The translations under genes were made by a program, and so were the position numbers. Below, one piece after another: positions 20,847 through 30,103 of a stretch of DNA of 64,000 nucleotides. The stretch is from Pontibacter amylolyticus (GTDB lineage Bacteria; Bacteroidota; Bacteroidia; Cytophagales; Hymenobacteraceae): NCBI RefSeq assembly GCF_014638845.1, contig NZ_BMFP01000004.1:62001-126000 (forward strand), given 5' to 3'. The notes beneath the pieces are model-generated. The model was given only the letters and a program-made list of their open reading frames with translations, was not told the origin of the DNA and made no database searches. The number at the start of each line of letters is the position of its first letter. The stretch's first letter is position 1.

Positions 20847-22709
20847 ATGGCAAAAGTTGCGATAAACCTTTCTACAGGAGCCCTTCAGCAGGAAGAGGTG
20901 ATTGTGGGTATAGATCTTGGGACTACCAACAGCCTGGTAGCCTACATACATCCCGAAACCAAAAAGCCGGTAGCCATCAACGACCTGGGTCGTGGTACCA
21001 TTGTGCCGTCTATTGTGCATTTCACGCAGAGCGGTGAGACAATTGTCGGCACTGAGGCGAAGGATTACCTCACTACCGATCCCGCCAATACCATTTACTC
21101 TGTCAAGCGCCTGCTGGGCAAATCCTACAAAGACCTGGGCGAGCACAAAGACTACTTCGGCTACAAGATCATCGATGACGACAGCGAAGGCCTGGTGAAG
21201 ATCAGGGTAGGGGACAGATTCTACTCGCCAATCGAACTGTCGGCGGAGATATTGAAAGAGCTGCGCGAGCGTGCCGAGCATGCCCTGAAAACACCGGTGA
21301 ACAGAGCCGTGATCACGGTGCCCGCTTACTTCAACGACTCCCAGCGCCAGGCCACCCGCGATGCCGGCAAACTGGCCGGGCTCGAAGTGCTGCGCATCGT
21401 AAACGAGCCAACGGCGGCCTCATTAGCCTATGGCATAGGTATAGACCCTTCTGAAGAAAAAACGATAGCCGTGTACGACCTGGGCGGCGGTACGTTCGAT
21501 ATCTCTATCCTGAGCCTGCACCAGGGGATTTTTGAGGTACTCTCCACACACGGCGATACTTACCTGGGCGGCGACGACATGGACCGCGCCATTATCAACT
21601 ACTGGATACAGGAGAACCAACTGGTGGCCGATACCATCAACGAGGACAAAAAACTGCAGCAGGCGCTGCGCCTGAAAGCCGAAGAGGCCAAAAAGGCGCT
21701 CAGTCAGCAGCAGATCTATACCAGCAGGGTGAACGACACGATAGAATGCGGCATTACGCGGCACAAGTTCGAGGAACTCATTGCCCCGATCGTGGCCAAG
21801 ACCATTGAAAGTTGCCGACAGGCGATGGGCGATGCCAAACTGAAGCCGGAGCAGATTGATGCCGTGATCATGGTAGGTGGCTCTACCCGTGTGCCGCTGG
21901 TATACGAAACGGTATCGGAGTTCTTCGGCAAGCCCGCGAACATCTCCCTCAATCCCGATGAAGTGGTATCCCTGGGCGCGGCTATTCAGGCCGATATCCT
22001 ATCGGGCAACCGCAAAGACATCCTCTTGCTGGACGTGACGCCGCTCACGCTAGGCATCGAAACGATGGGCGGACTGATGGACTCGATCATCCCGCGTAAC
22101 TCCAAGATACCAACCAAAGCCGGACGTCAGTACACGACCTCCATCGACGGGCAGGTGAACATGAAGATCTCCGTTTACCAAGGCGAGCGTGATTTGGTGC
22201 AGGAAAACCGCAAATTGGCCGAGTTCGACCTGAAAGGTATACCTGCCATGCCCGCCGGTTTCCCGAAAGTGGACGTGAACTTTATTCTGAACGCCGACGG
22301 CATTCTGAAAGTAGAGGCGATTGAACTGCGCTCCGGCGTGCGCCAGGAGGTAGAGGTGAAGCCACAGTACGGCCTGACGGATTCGCAGGTAGAGCAGATG
22401 CTCATGGACTCGATTACGCATGCCCGCGAAGACGTATCGGCGCGGATGGTGATCGAGGCCCGCACCACGGCTGAGCAGATGCTCTACCAGGTAGAGCGCT
22501 TCCTGGAGAAGAACGGCCAGCACCTGACCGAGGACGAAGTAAACCTGACGCGTGAGAATTTGCAGAAGCTGCGCGATGTGCTGCCAAGTGGCGACAAAGA
22601 CCAGATCCTGAAAGCGGTGGATAATCTGGAAGAGCAGACCAGCCCGTTTGCGGAGCGTGTGATGCAGATCTCCATCAAGCAGGCCATGGCCGGCAAGAAA
22701 ATTGAGTAG
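20847..22709 (+). CDS. hscA: HscA-type Hsp70 chaperone for Fe-S cluster assembly
   Basis: This 620-residue Hsp70 has the nucleotide-binding domain (VGIDLGTTNSLVAYI, AVYDLGGGTFDISIL, VGGSTRVPLV) and the substrate-binding domain from about residue 395 (DVTPLTLGIETMGG). The N-terminal lead, the NSLVA signature and the total length near E. coli HscA (616) point to HscA rather than DnaK (~640, with a GGMP-rich tail missing here). HscA works with HscB on IscU. No iscU, hscB or fdx gene is nearby, so the gene is an orphan. A DnaK paralogue is the alternative. I use the ATG at 20847, which lies downstream of the candidate promoter. Confidence 0.8.
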   Translation: MAKVAINLSTGALQQEEVIVGIDLGTTNSLVAYIHPETKKPVAINDLGRGTIVPSIVHFTQSGETIVGTEAKDYLTTDPANTIYSVKRLLGKSYKDLGEHKDYFGYKIIDDDSEGLVKIRVGDRFYSPIELSAEILKELRERAEHALKTPVNRAVITVPAYFNDSQRQATRDAGKLAGLEVLRIVNEPTAASLAYGIGIDPSEEKTIAVYDLGGGTFDISILSLHQGIFEVLSTHGDTYLGGDDMDRAIINYWIQENQLVADTINEDKKLQQALRLKAEEAKKALSQQQIYTSRVNDTIECGITRHKFEELIAPIVAKTIESCRQAMGDAKLKPEQIDAVIMVGGSTRVPLVYETVSEFFGKPANISLNPDEVVSLGAAIQADILSGNRKDILLLDVTPLTLGIETMGGLMDSIIPRNSKIPTKAGRQYTTSIDGQVNMKISVYQGERDLVQENRKLAEFDLKGIPAMPAGFPKVDVNFILNADGILKVEAIELRSGVRQEVEVKPQYGLTDSQVEQMLMDSITHAREDVSARMVIEARTTAEQMLYQVERFLEKNGQHLTEDEVNLTRENLQKLRDVLPSGDKDQILKAVDNLEEQTSPFAERVMQISIKQAMAGKKIE

Positions 22710-22732
22710 GCTATACCTGTTGCCTATACCTG

Positions 22733-22775
22733 AAAACAAGAAGAGCTGACCATAATGGCCAGCTCTTCTTGTTTT
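22733..22775. terminator. Bidirectional terminator between hscA and the minus-strand gene
   Basis: A perfect 16-bp stem (AAAACAAGAAGAGCTG / CAGCTCTTCTTGTTTT) separates convergent genes. It overlaps the stop codon of the minus-strand gene by two bases. Two CTATACCT copies lie between the hscA stop and the stem. Confidence 0.9.
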
Positions 22776-23112
22776 AACGAATAAGCGAAATCAGCGCGTC
22801 GAGCAAGGTATAGTTTAGGTATAGCAGCGTAATCGCGACGATCGTCCCAACCAAAACACTGGCGTAAGGCTCATCTTGTTCGCGTACACCCTTAACGCCC
22901 CAGTATACATAGGCCACCAAGGCAAGCACACCGTAGAGCAGCAGGATCACAGGTATAGCAATCAGCACCGACTCCGGAACGAGGCTCCAGAAATAATTGA
23001 TACCGAGCCAGGCCACATTCAGGGTCCAGGATACTACCAGCATCAGGATGCTGCGCCGCGTGGAGCCCAGGCCCAATACCCGGAACAGGGCTATACCTTT
23101 GTCGGTTGCCAT
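22774..23112 (-). CDS. Small membrane protein of unknown function
   Basis: The 112-residue product has three likely transmembrane segments: about residues 21-39 (ILMLVVSWTLNVAWLGINY), 48-70 (VLIAIPVILLLYGVLALVAY) and 84-105 (ASVLVGTIVAITLLYLNYTL). No catalytic motif is seen and I do not recognise the family. It starts two bases after the stop of the dehydrogenase gene upstream on the minus strand, so the pair is probably one transcript. Confidence 0.75.
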   Translation of the reverse strand: MATDKGIALFRVLGLGSTRRSILMLVVSWTLNVAWLGINYFWSLVPESVLIAIPVILLLYGVLALVAYVYWGVKGVREQDEPYASVLVGTIVAITLLYLNYTLLDALISLIR

Positions 23113-23114
23113 GG

Positions 23115-24182
23115 CTAGAATTTCACGCCCAGTTTTTTGCCTAACTCCGCCAGGTCTTTCTCAACAGGCGGTAGCAACGGTATACCTTTACGCAAGCGTA
23201 TGGCGGTCATGATGCGCTCCGGATCGCCAGGTATAAGGACGGCTTCCTCACCGCGTTTCACATCCGCCTTTCGGAATGAAGTGATCCAGTTGTCCATGTG
23301 CTGCTTGAACTCGTCGGCCGGACGGAAAGCGTCGATGCGCATGGCGCCCAGGAAGTGGCCTATACCTTGTCCCACCGGGTCGGCGGGCGGCGCCAGGAAG
23401 CTCACAAAAGGCGGCACCCACGGACCGTAATTGGCTCCGGATAGCACTGCAGAGAAAATATCGACGATAGCGCCCAAAGCATACCCCTTGTGACTGCCAT
23501 GGGTCAGGTCGCTGCCCAGTGGCAGGAGCGAACCACCCTGCTTTAGTTCGTCCGCATTGTCCGTGTCCTCGCCCTGAGCCGTTTGAATCCAGCCTAGCGG
23601 CGCTTTTTCGTTTTTGCGCTGCAGGATTTCCAGCTTGCCGTTCGCCGCGGAAGCAGTGGCAAAGTCTGCTACAAAGGGCGGCTGCTCGTTGGCAGGCACG
23701 GCCACCGCAATGGGGTTGGTGCCCAGCATGCGCTTTGTCGAATGGGTGGGCGCCACCAGCGGACTGGCGTTTGTCATGGCCATCCCGATCATGTCGCGCT
23801 GCAGGGCCTGCATGGCGTGGTAGCCCGCTATGCCGAAGTGGTTCGAGTTGCGCACCGACACCCAGCCTGTACCTACGTTCTCTGCTTTCTGCATGGCAAT
23901 GTCCATGGCCCGTGGCGCTACTACCAGGCCAAGTCCACCGTCGCCGTCCACTGTCGCGGTGCTGGGCGTTTCGTGCACAATGGAAATGGAGGGCTTCGGG
24001 TTGATGCGACCGGCTTCCCAAAGGCGGATGTAGCCGCTAAGTCGGGCCACGCCATGGGAGTCAACGCCGCGTAGGTCAGCCTCCAGCAATACCTGGGTGG
24101 CCAGTTGGGCGTCTTCCAGCGGGCAGCCGATGTTCAGAAAAATCTCGCGGGTGAAGTCGAAGAGGTGTCGGTATGGGTACAT
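23115..24182 (-). CDS. Malate/L-lactate dehydrogenase family (Ldh_2) oxidoreductase
   Basis: This 355-residue protein belongs to the Ldh_2/YlbC-YjmC family, NAD(P)-dependent 2-hydroxyacid dehydrogenases unrelated in fold to classical MDH/LDH. Typical segments are ATQVLLEADLRGVDSHGVAR, VSVRNSNHFGIAGYHAMQA with the conserved His, TNASPLVAPTHSTKRMLGTN and HGSHKGYALGAIVDIFSAVL. The substrate cannot be read from sequence; malate, sulfolactate, ureidoglycolate and others occur in the family. It shares a transcript with the small membrane gene downstream. Confidence 0.9.
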   Translation of the reverse strand: MYPYRHLFDFTREIFLNIGCPLEDAQLATQVLLEADLRGVDSHGVARLSGYIRLWEAGRINPKPSISIVHETPSTATVDGDGGLGLVVAPRAMDIAMQKAENVGTGWVSVRNSNHFGIAGYHAMQALQRDMIGMAMTNASPLVAPTHSTKRMLGTNPIAVAVPANEQPPFVADFATASAANGKLEILQRKNEKAPLGWIQTAQGEDTDNADELKQGGSLLPLGSDLTHGSHKGYALGAIVDIFSAVLSGANYGPWVPPFVSFLAPPADPVGQGIGHFLGAMRIDAFRPADEFKQHMDNWITSFRKADVKRGEEAVLIPGDPERIMTAIRLRKGIPLLPPVEKDLAELGKKLGVKF

Positions 24183-24371
24183 AGTAATCGGATTAGGGTC
24201 GCAAATTAAAAAAATATCAGGCCAATGCCTCGGAATTCCTAAAGCGATTGTCCTTCACGGAAATTATGGGGCTGGTTACCATTTATATACCCTTTTTTCT
24301 ATACTTTCGGAGTTTGGTAGAAAAGTGGAATAGATTTTGACTTGGCCAAATCAGGCTAAAACGATACGATT

Positions 24372-26759
24372 ATGAAAAGAGCACTACTTCTGATTTGGAT
24401 ACTCACAGCGGCCGTTGCGGTACAGGCACAGAGCCAGCTTGTGTTTAACGAAGCCATACCTGTTTCTTTCCTGATAAAGCAGGAAGCAGCTGCCAGCAGC
24501 AGTCAGGTAAACAGCAACAAGATGATCCAGCTGCTAACCGAAGGCGGCACGACCGCGAGCAAAACCGGCGGCCGCCCCAGCCGCAAGACAGAGTTTGTGG
24601 TGCGCCTGGAGCAGCATTCCCGTATTGCCAAAGCCGGCGATCAGTTGCAGCTCAAGGTGCAATTGCAGCAGATAGGTGTGAACGGCGATGTGCATTACCG
24701 TGGCTTCGACCTGGGCAGTGTGCTCTTGCCGGAGCAGGCCAAGATGACGGTTCGTTTGCTCAACAGCCAGCAGAAGGAAGTGAAGCGCTACAGCCTGCCT
24801 ATCCTGAATCTAAAGCCAAACGGCATCGTGGCGCTCGAAACCACCGTACCAGACACCGCCAACAGCCAGGGCTATACCTTAAAAATAGAGGGTTTGGAGT
24901 TGGTGTATACCCCGGCCGATGTGCAGGAACTGGAAGGGCAGATCAACCTGATCAAAGACTATTATGCTGCCGACGCCACGCTGAACAAAATGCTGCAGGA
25001 TGTCGTGTTGATCAAGCATGACGATGTAGACCGCATCAAACAGGAGGACAAGCGACTGCGCGACATGGAGGAAATGCTGGACAAACTACAGGACAAGCGC
25101 TTCTCTGACAAGCTGAGTCTGAACCAGTACGACCCGCAGCGCTATACCGCCAAGTCGAACCAGCTGAACCAGTTGCTGAAAGAGCGCCGTAAAGCCGTGA
25201 ACTATACCCTGGCCACGCTCGATCAGCAGTTTTATAACCGGGGCATCAGCCTGATGGCCCGCAACAACCTGGCCGCTGCGAGTACTTACTTTGTGAAGTC
25301 ACTGGAGGTGAACCCACGCTTCGCGCCTGCGCACCTGCAACTGGCTCGCCTGGACTTTATGAGCGGCAACCTGCAGGGAGCGGCCGGCCGTACCCGCGAC
25401 ATCCTCACCCAAATGCGCGTGGACCCTGAAACCCAGCAAATGGCGCTGGGTCTGGCGCACGACATCTACAGCTCGTTCATGGCAGAAGGCCACGCCCACA
25501 ACGGCCGCGGCGATTACCGAAGTGCCGTAGCCGCCTATGCCGATGCCCGCGCCCTGTGCAGCACCCTGGGCGGACTGCGTTGCAACATGCCCGCCCTGAA
25601 CGATGGCGAAGGCCGTGCCGTGTATGGCTATTACCGCAGCATGGTGGAAGAAGGCAAGCGCTTTTTGAGCAGAGGTGACCTGGCGCAGGCCGACCAGTTG
25701 GCTAACGACGCCTATACCTTCCAGCGCCAGTACGATTACCTGCTGCACGACGCACCCGAGGCAGCCGAGCTGCAGGGGCAGGTGAAATACCAGTACTATG
25801 TGCAGCACATCGACAAAGGCCGGCAGGCGATGAAGTCAAAAGACTACCGTTATGCGCTGGAGCAGTTCGAGTCGGCGTTGGCTCTGGAGCAGGGCTATAC
25901 CTTCCAGCCAGTGCGCGAACTGGGTAACCTGCTGCAGCAAGCCGCCAAACCGGTGTTGCTGAGCCAGCTGGCGGAGGGCTATACCCTGGCCATGAACAAC
26001 CGGTTGAGCGATGCCAGAGCAGTAGCCAGCTCGGCCGAGAACATGCGCAGCCGTTATGCCCTGGAGCGCGACAACGAGGTGCAGGGCAAGTACATTGAGC
26101 TACGCGACCGCATTTTCACGCAGGAGTGTCGGAATGTGCAGGCCGAATACGACCGGCATTACCAAAATGCACAATCGCTGGTGCGCGAGAAGAAATTCAT
26201 TGCCGCTGACCAGGCCTACCAGGCTGCTTTACATGCGGCGGAAACGAAAGTCACCTGCACCATTGCCACGTTCACGGCAGAAGACGGCCGTGCCACTATT
26301 GCCGATGCTGTTGCTTATCAAAGTATGCTGGAAGAGGCAAACCGCATGGTAGCGACAGGCCGCTACACGGATGCGATACAACGCTACAACACCGCCGAGC
26401 AGCACTACCTGACCAAGAAAGTTGGCCGTTTCGGGTTGGATCATATTTCGCTCTACAATTTTGCCCGTGAGCAAAGCAAACTAGCTTTTACGGCTTCTGT
26501 GGTAGACCACTTCACCAGCATCCACCAGGAGAAAGCCGCCCTGCAACTCCTGACCAACCTGCTCAACCATGGCTATGCGAAGGGCAAAACCAAGAAGGTG
26601 CAGCAGAAGCTTGGTATACAGCTGGCGATACTGGACGTGAGCAGCGGCCAGACTGAAACAGCTAAGGTGATGGCGGCAAGCTATACCCAGGGCGACAAGA
26701 AACTGAAATACCTGGGAAAGGCCTACGAGAAAGAGCGCAAGAAACTGGCGAAAGGCTAA
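24372..26759 (+). CDS. Large secreted repeat (TPR-like) protein of unknown function
   Basis: A signal peptide (MKRALLLIWILTAAVAVQAQ) opens this 795-residue protein. Residues up to about 195 look like a beta-rich domain. The rest is alpha-helical with repeated Ala/Tyr/Leu patterns such as ARNNLAAASTYFVKSLEVNP, GDYRSAVAAYADARALCSTL, KDYRYALEQFESALALEQGY and GRYTDAIQRYNTAEQHYLTK, which fit tetratricopeptide repeats. A periplasmic scaffold or assembly factor is likely, but I recognise no named family. It stands alone, ending at a strong terminator. Eight of its nine Tyr-Thr pairs use TAT ACC, the recurrent motif of this genome. Confidence 0.85.
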   Translation: MKRALLLIWILTAAVAVQAQSQLVFNEAIPVSFLIKQEAAASSSQVNSNKMIQLLTEGGTTASKTGGRPSRKTEFVVRLEQHSRIAKAGDQLQLKVQLQQIGVNGDVHYRGFDLGSVLLPEQAKMTVRLLNSQQKEVKRYSLPILNLKPNGIVALETTVPDTANSQGYTLKIEGLELVYTPADVQELEGQINLIKDYYAADATLNKMLQDVVLIKHDDVDRIKQEDKRLRDMEEMLDKLQDKRFSDKLSLNQYDPQRYTAKSNQLNQLLKERRKAVNYTLATLDQQFYNRGISLMARNNLAAASTYFVKSLEVNPRFAPAHLQLARLDFMSGNLQGAAGRTRDILTQMRVDPETQQMALGLAHDIYSSFMAEGHAHNGRGDYRSAVAAYADARALCSTLGGLRCNMPALNDGEGRAVYGYYRSMVEEGKRFLSRGDLAQADQLANDAYTFQRQYDYLLHDAPEAAELQGQVKYQYYVQHIDKGRQAMKSKDYRYALEQFESALALEQGYTFQPVRELGNLLQQAAKPVLLSQLAEGYTLAMNNRLSDARAVASSAENMRSRYALERDNEVQGKYIELRDRIFTQECRNVQAEYDRHYQNAQSLVREKKFIAADQAYQAALHAAETKVTCTIATFTAEDGRATIADAVAYQSMLEEANRMVATGRYTDAIQRYNTAEQHYLTKKVGRFGLDHISLYNFAREQSKLAFTASVVDHFTSIHQEKAALQLLTNLLNHGYAKGKTKKVQQKLGIQLAILDVSSGQTETAKVMAASYTQGDKKLKYLGKAYEKERKKLAKG

Positions 26760-26777
26760 GCGCAGGTATAAGCCTAT

Positions 26778-26819
26778 AAAAAAGAACGAGCCTACTGGAA
26801 AGTAGGCTCGTTCTTTTTT
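26778..26819. terminator. Strong bidirectional terminator after the TPR-like gene
   Basis: A perfect 19-bp stem with A6 on one arm and T6 on the other closes a GGAA loop. It would stop transcription from both the plus-strand TPR-like gene and the minus-strand ppx gene. Confidence 0.95.
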
Positions 26820-26856
26820 ATAGATATGTAGGGACAGGTCGCGACCCGCCCAATTA

Positions 26857-26880
26857 GGTATAGGTATAGGTATAGGTATA
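26857..26880 (+). repeat. Tandem array (GGTATA)x4
   Basis: Four exact GGTATA copies lie just downstream of the ppx stop, in a convergent intergenic gap. This is the tandem form of the motif dispersed over the window. Confidence 0.95.
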
Positions 26881-26886
26881 GATAGG

Positions 26887-27825
26887 CTACATCGACTCGA
26901 GTGCCTGTGCCAGCACGCCTTCCTTCAGCGCATAAGCCGACACCCGGATTTCTTTGAGGTTGTAGGTCTCCAGCACGAAGTCAACGAGTATACTGGCCAG
27001 CACGATCATATCCACCCGCATTTCCAGCATGCCAGGTATAGCCAATCGCTCGTCGTGGGTTTTGTGCAGCAGCTCCTGGTATATCTTGTAGAAGTCAGCG
27101 ATCTGCAGTGAAGCGGAGGCGGGCTGCGAAAGCTGTCGGGCATTGTCACCGTGACTCAGGGCATCGATGTCGCAAAGAGTGTCGAATGTGCCGGATGCGC
27201 CTACCAATCTGGACGGGTTATACTTTGCTACGGCTTCGGTGAGCGGCCGCAGTTGCTCTGCCAGGAACTGCTTCTCAGCTGCGACCTCCGCGTCAGGTAT
27301 AGGATCGGCGCTGAAGAATTTATCCATCAGGCGCTGGGCACCTACTTCAAAGCTTTGCTTCCAGAAAATCTCCTGGTTATTGCAGATAATAAACTCCACA
27401 CTGCCCCCGCCAATATCCATGATCAGCGAGGTCTGCTCACCCAGCACTCCGGCCGAGCGCACACCGTAGTAAATCAGCTCCGCTTCGCGTTCCCCGTCGA
27501 TTATCTCTACCTGAATGTCGGTTTGTTTGTAAATATCTTTAATGAAGTCCTCGCCGTTGCTGGCGTTGCGCACCATACTGGTCGCCATGGCCCGCACCGT
27601 CTCCACATCGTATTCGTCAATTTGCCTGCGAAAATCTCTCAGCGTTTTCAAAGCCCGTTCGTAAGCCTCCGGCGCAATAGTCCCCTTGCTGATGCCGCCC
27701 TGGCCTAGCCGCACCGGCAGCTTGGTTTTCACGAAGTCCGTGCGGTTACCGCTTTCATCTACCTCAGTGATGAGCAGGTGAAAGGTGTTGGTGCCCATGT
27801 CGATGAGTGCGAGGCGTTTGGTCAT
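26887..27825 (-). CDS. Exopolyphosphatase / guanosine pentaphosphatase family protein
   Basis: The 312-residue product has the ASKHA-type phosphate motifs of the Ppx/GppA family: ALIDMGTNTFHLLITEV at the N-terminus and LIMDIGGGSVEFIICNNQEI in the middle. It is the short form lacking the C-terminal HD domain of E. coli Ppx. Likely reactions are release of phosphate from polyphosphate or conversion of pppGpp to ppGpp; the sequence does not tell which. It lies 17 bases after the AT-rich orphan upstream on the minus strand, but the two differ sharply in base composition. Confidence 0.88.
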   Translation of the reverse strand: MTKRLALIDMGTNTFHLLITEVDESGNRTDFVKTKLPVRLGQGGISKGTIAPEAYERALKTLRDFRRQIDEYDVETVRAMATSMVRNASNGEDFIKDIYKQTDIQVEIIDGEREAELIYYGVRSAGVLGEQTSLIMDIGGGSVEFIICNNQEIFWKQSFEVGAQRLMDKFFSADPIPDAEVAAEKQFLAEQLRPLTEAVAKYNPSRLVGASGTFDTLCDIDALSHGDNARQLSQPASASLQIADFYKIYQELLHKTHDERLAIPGMLEMRVDMIVLASILVDFVLETYNLKEIRVSAYALKEGVLAQALESM

Positions 27826-27842
27826 AGGGTATCTGCTTTAAT

Positions 27843-28688
27843 TTAAACTTTGTTCATGTTTATAATTCGCTGTAATGCGTGAATTGTTGATAAGTAGTGA
27901 TAGAACATCCAACTATGCCAAATAGATTTATCGTATTTGCTCTTTTGCTTTTCATTATGATGTCTGATTCCAAAGTTGTTAGCAATATTGAATAAATCAG
28001 ATTCGTCCTCTTTCTGTAAATATTTTTTTGCTTCAGGTCTTAGGTATTCAAGTACATCGACTAAATCCCTTATAGCATCTTGCCTATCTTCAAGGGAAGA
28101 ACGGTACCTTCTAAATTTTGAGATTGCACGCTCTACTCTCAATGTAATATTTTCAACATCATCTGTAGGTAATTCAGCATCAATCAAAGATGAAAAGCCT
28201 GTATCAACTAATTTAAGGATTTCACCATTATTAGTTATTTCATACCCTTCCCCATAGCTTTTTAGAATTGGGTTAAATTTATCTCTGAAATGGACTTTAC
28301 CTAAAGCATCATCAAATTCAGTATAATGCTGACCGCAATTATTCCAATCGTGGTAAAAGCCGTCGATTCCTTTAGAGCAGAAATCGTAGAGGAATTCTAA
28401 TACATCAAATAGGTCATCTTCAGTGTAATTAGTAATTTTGTGACGGATTGGATATAAGTTTTCCTTCTTCAGATTGATGAGGAATACCAGTTCTAAATCA
28501 CTACCTAGTTTGCCATCAATGTAATCTTGGTCTACACAATAGTAGCCAAGATATTTCTGGAAGTAACCTTCTTCTTCTAATCCATTATAGATAACTAAGA
28601 ATAGTCTTTTTAGGATTTCTAAGTCAATTTTTGGGTTTGGATCTACTTTTCCCGTTCTAACTGAATAATAATCTCGGATGTTATTCAT
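27843..28688 (-). CDS. AT-rich orphan protein of unknown function
   Basis: I do not recognise this 281-residue protein. It has no signal peptide or membrane segment, is rich in charged and aromatic residues, and has a helical C-terminus with IRHHNEKQKSKYDKSIWHSW followed by MFYHYLSTIHALQRIINM. Two 60-base lines inside hold 19 and 21 G/C, against 38 of 60 in the neighbouring ppx gene. The GGTATA motif, common on both sides, is absent. Together these suggest recent transfer. The RHH motif and helical tail slightly recall HEPN-like or Abi-type proteins, but the key residues cannot be matched with confidence. Confidence 0.8.
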   Translation of the reverse strand: MNNIRDYYSVRTGKVDPNPKIDLEILKRLFLVIYNGLEEEGYFQKYLGYYCVDQDYIDGKLGSDLELVFLINLKKENLYPIRHKITNYTEDDLFDVLEFLYDFCSKGIDGFYHDWNNCGQHYTEFDDALGKVHFRDKFNPILKSYGEGYEITNNGEILKLVDTGFSSLIDAELPTDDVENITLRVERAISKFRRYRSSLEDRQDAIRDLVDVLEYLRPEAKKYLQKEDESDLFNIANNFGIRHHNEKQKSKYDKSIWHSWMFYHYLSTIHALQRIINMNKV

Positions 28689-28882
28689 AGTGTTTAATTA
28701 AGCGGATACAAAAAGGAGAAATATCCAATAAATATAATTGATTGATTTATAGATACTAAACTTATGTATCTCTGAACTAAACTTAAAAAACGTCACCAAC
28801 GACATCCTTTGCTTCCTTGTATCCTATAAGGTATAGCTCGCCCTATACTACCGCTTCGCAGCCGCAGCCAACATGATTCACC

Positions 28883-29959
28883 TCAAGGGTAAATCATCAA
28901 AAACACGAAAGCGAACAAGTTGACGAGCAGCACAACCCCGTACACAATATTCGTCTTACCGCCACTCAGCGACAGCATCACCGTGAACACGGACAGCCCC
29001 AACAGGATAATGGATTTGATGTCGAGGCCCAGGATGATGGGCATATCATAGTAAATGCAGACTGCGGCCACACTCGGAATCGTCAGGCCGATACTGGCCA
29101 GGGCAGAGCCAAGTGACAGGTTGATACTGGTCTGAAGCCTGTTTTTTCTGGCGGCGTTGATGGCGGCTATACCTTCCGGCAACAGAATGATGCCTGCAAT
29201 CACGATGCCGACAAGGGTTTTGGGAAGGCTGTAGCTTGTAATAATACTCTCGATGGTGGGAGAGAGTGTTTTTGCCAATAGCACGACAATCCCCAGGCAG
29301 ACAATCAGAAACACCAGGCTGATCATGAACACCCTGTTGGTGATGACGATCGGCACCGCTTTTGCCTCGTCTTCATCCTTACCCACCGTCAGAAAATACT
29401 GGCGGTACTTTCTGGTTTGCGCAAACAAAAAGCATCCATAAATAACGAGGCAGGCAACAGAGGCAAAAACGAGTTGGGGAGTGGAGTAATAAGCGCCGGA
29501 TACACTCTCGGTGAAGGTAGGGAACACCAGTGTGAAAACGACGATCGAGATCAGCGAAACCAAGGCAATGGTAACGGAGGGCTTGGAAAAGTCCTGTTCG
29601 TAATGCTTTAAGCTTCCGATCAGCAGGCATAGCCCGACGATGCCGTTAAGGATAAGCATGGTGGCGGCATACACCGTGTCCCTGGCTAATGAAGCAGCAG
29701 CCTGTCCTTCTGTCATCATCAGGGAGATAATGATGGAAACCTCAATAACAGTGATGGATATAGCCAGAATGATCGTGCCATAGGGTTCACCGACCCTTTC
29801 AGCGATTACTTCAGAGTGATGCACTGCCGCCATCACGCTGAAAATAAGCAGTATGGATGCTATGACCTGAAATAAACCGCTATTGTCAACAAGCCCGGAA
29901 AAGAAAAGCACCCAGGCCAGTAACGGGATGACAGTCGTCCACTGTATCAATGATCTCAT
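28883..29959 (-). CDS. ChaA-type Ca2+(Na+)/H+ antiporter
   Basis: The 358-residue inner-membrane protein has about eleven hydrophobic segments and the two acidic motifs of the CaCA superfamily. The first is HHSEVIAERVGEPYGTIILA with TVIEVSIIISLM, and the second is GIVIAGIILLPEGIAAINAA. These match the ChaA/YfkE group, which exports Ca2+ or Na+ in exchange for protons. It stands alone on the minus strand; the upstream gap shows one AGGTATAG copy and no clear promoter. Confidence 0.88.
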   Translation of the reverse strand: MRSLIQWTTVIPLLAWVLFFSGLVDNSGLFQVIASILLIFSVMAAVHHSEVIAERVGEPYGTIILAISITVIEVSIIISLMMTEGQAAASLARDTVYAATMLILNGIVGLCLLIGSLKHYEQDFSKPSVTIALVSLISIVVFTLVFPTFTESVSGAYYSTPQLVFASVACLVIYGCFLFAQTRKYRQYFLTVGKDEDEAKAVPIVITNRVFMISLVFLIVCLGIVVLLAKTLSPTIESIITSYSLPKTLVGIVIAGIILLPEGIAAINAARKNRLQTSINLSLGSALASIGLTIPSVAAVCIYYDMPIILGLDIKSIILLGLSVFTVMLSLSGGKTNIVYGVVLLVNLFAFVFLMIYP

Positions 29960-30103
29960 CGTATATAATTAAGGTATAGGTGTGATCTAATAGTTTTTCA
30001 ACTTGTTTGGCAGCTCCACCCCGGAGCCAGCGCTACAAATTGTTTTTAGTAGGCTTGTTAGAGAGCAAATGCGCCAGGGAGAGTCTGTTTCTGCAGCGTA
30101 TTC

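Noticed and set aside
22050..22739. Minus-strand open frame opposite the 3' half of hscA
   Set aside because: It lies across the hscA coding sequence and the terminator and has no start context or recognised domain.
28100..28690. HEPN-type RNase assignment for the AT-rich orphan
   Set aside because: The RHH near the C-terminus does not fit the Rx4-6H spacing, so I leave the protein as unknown.
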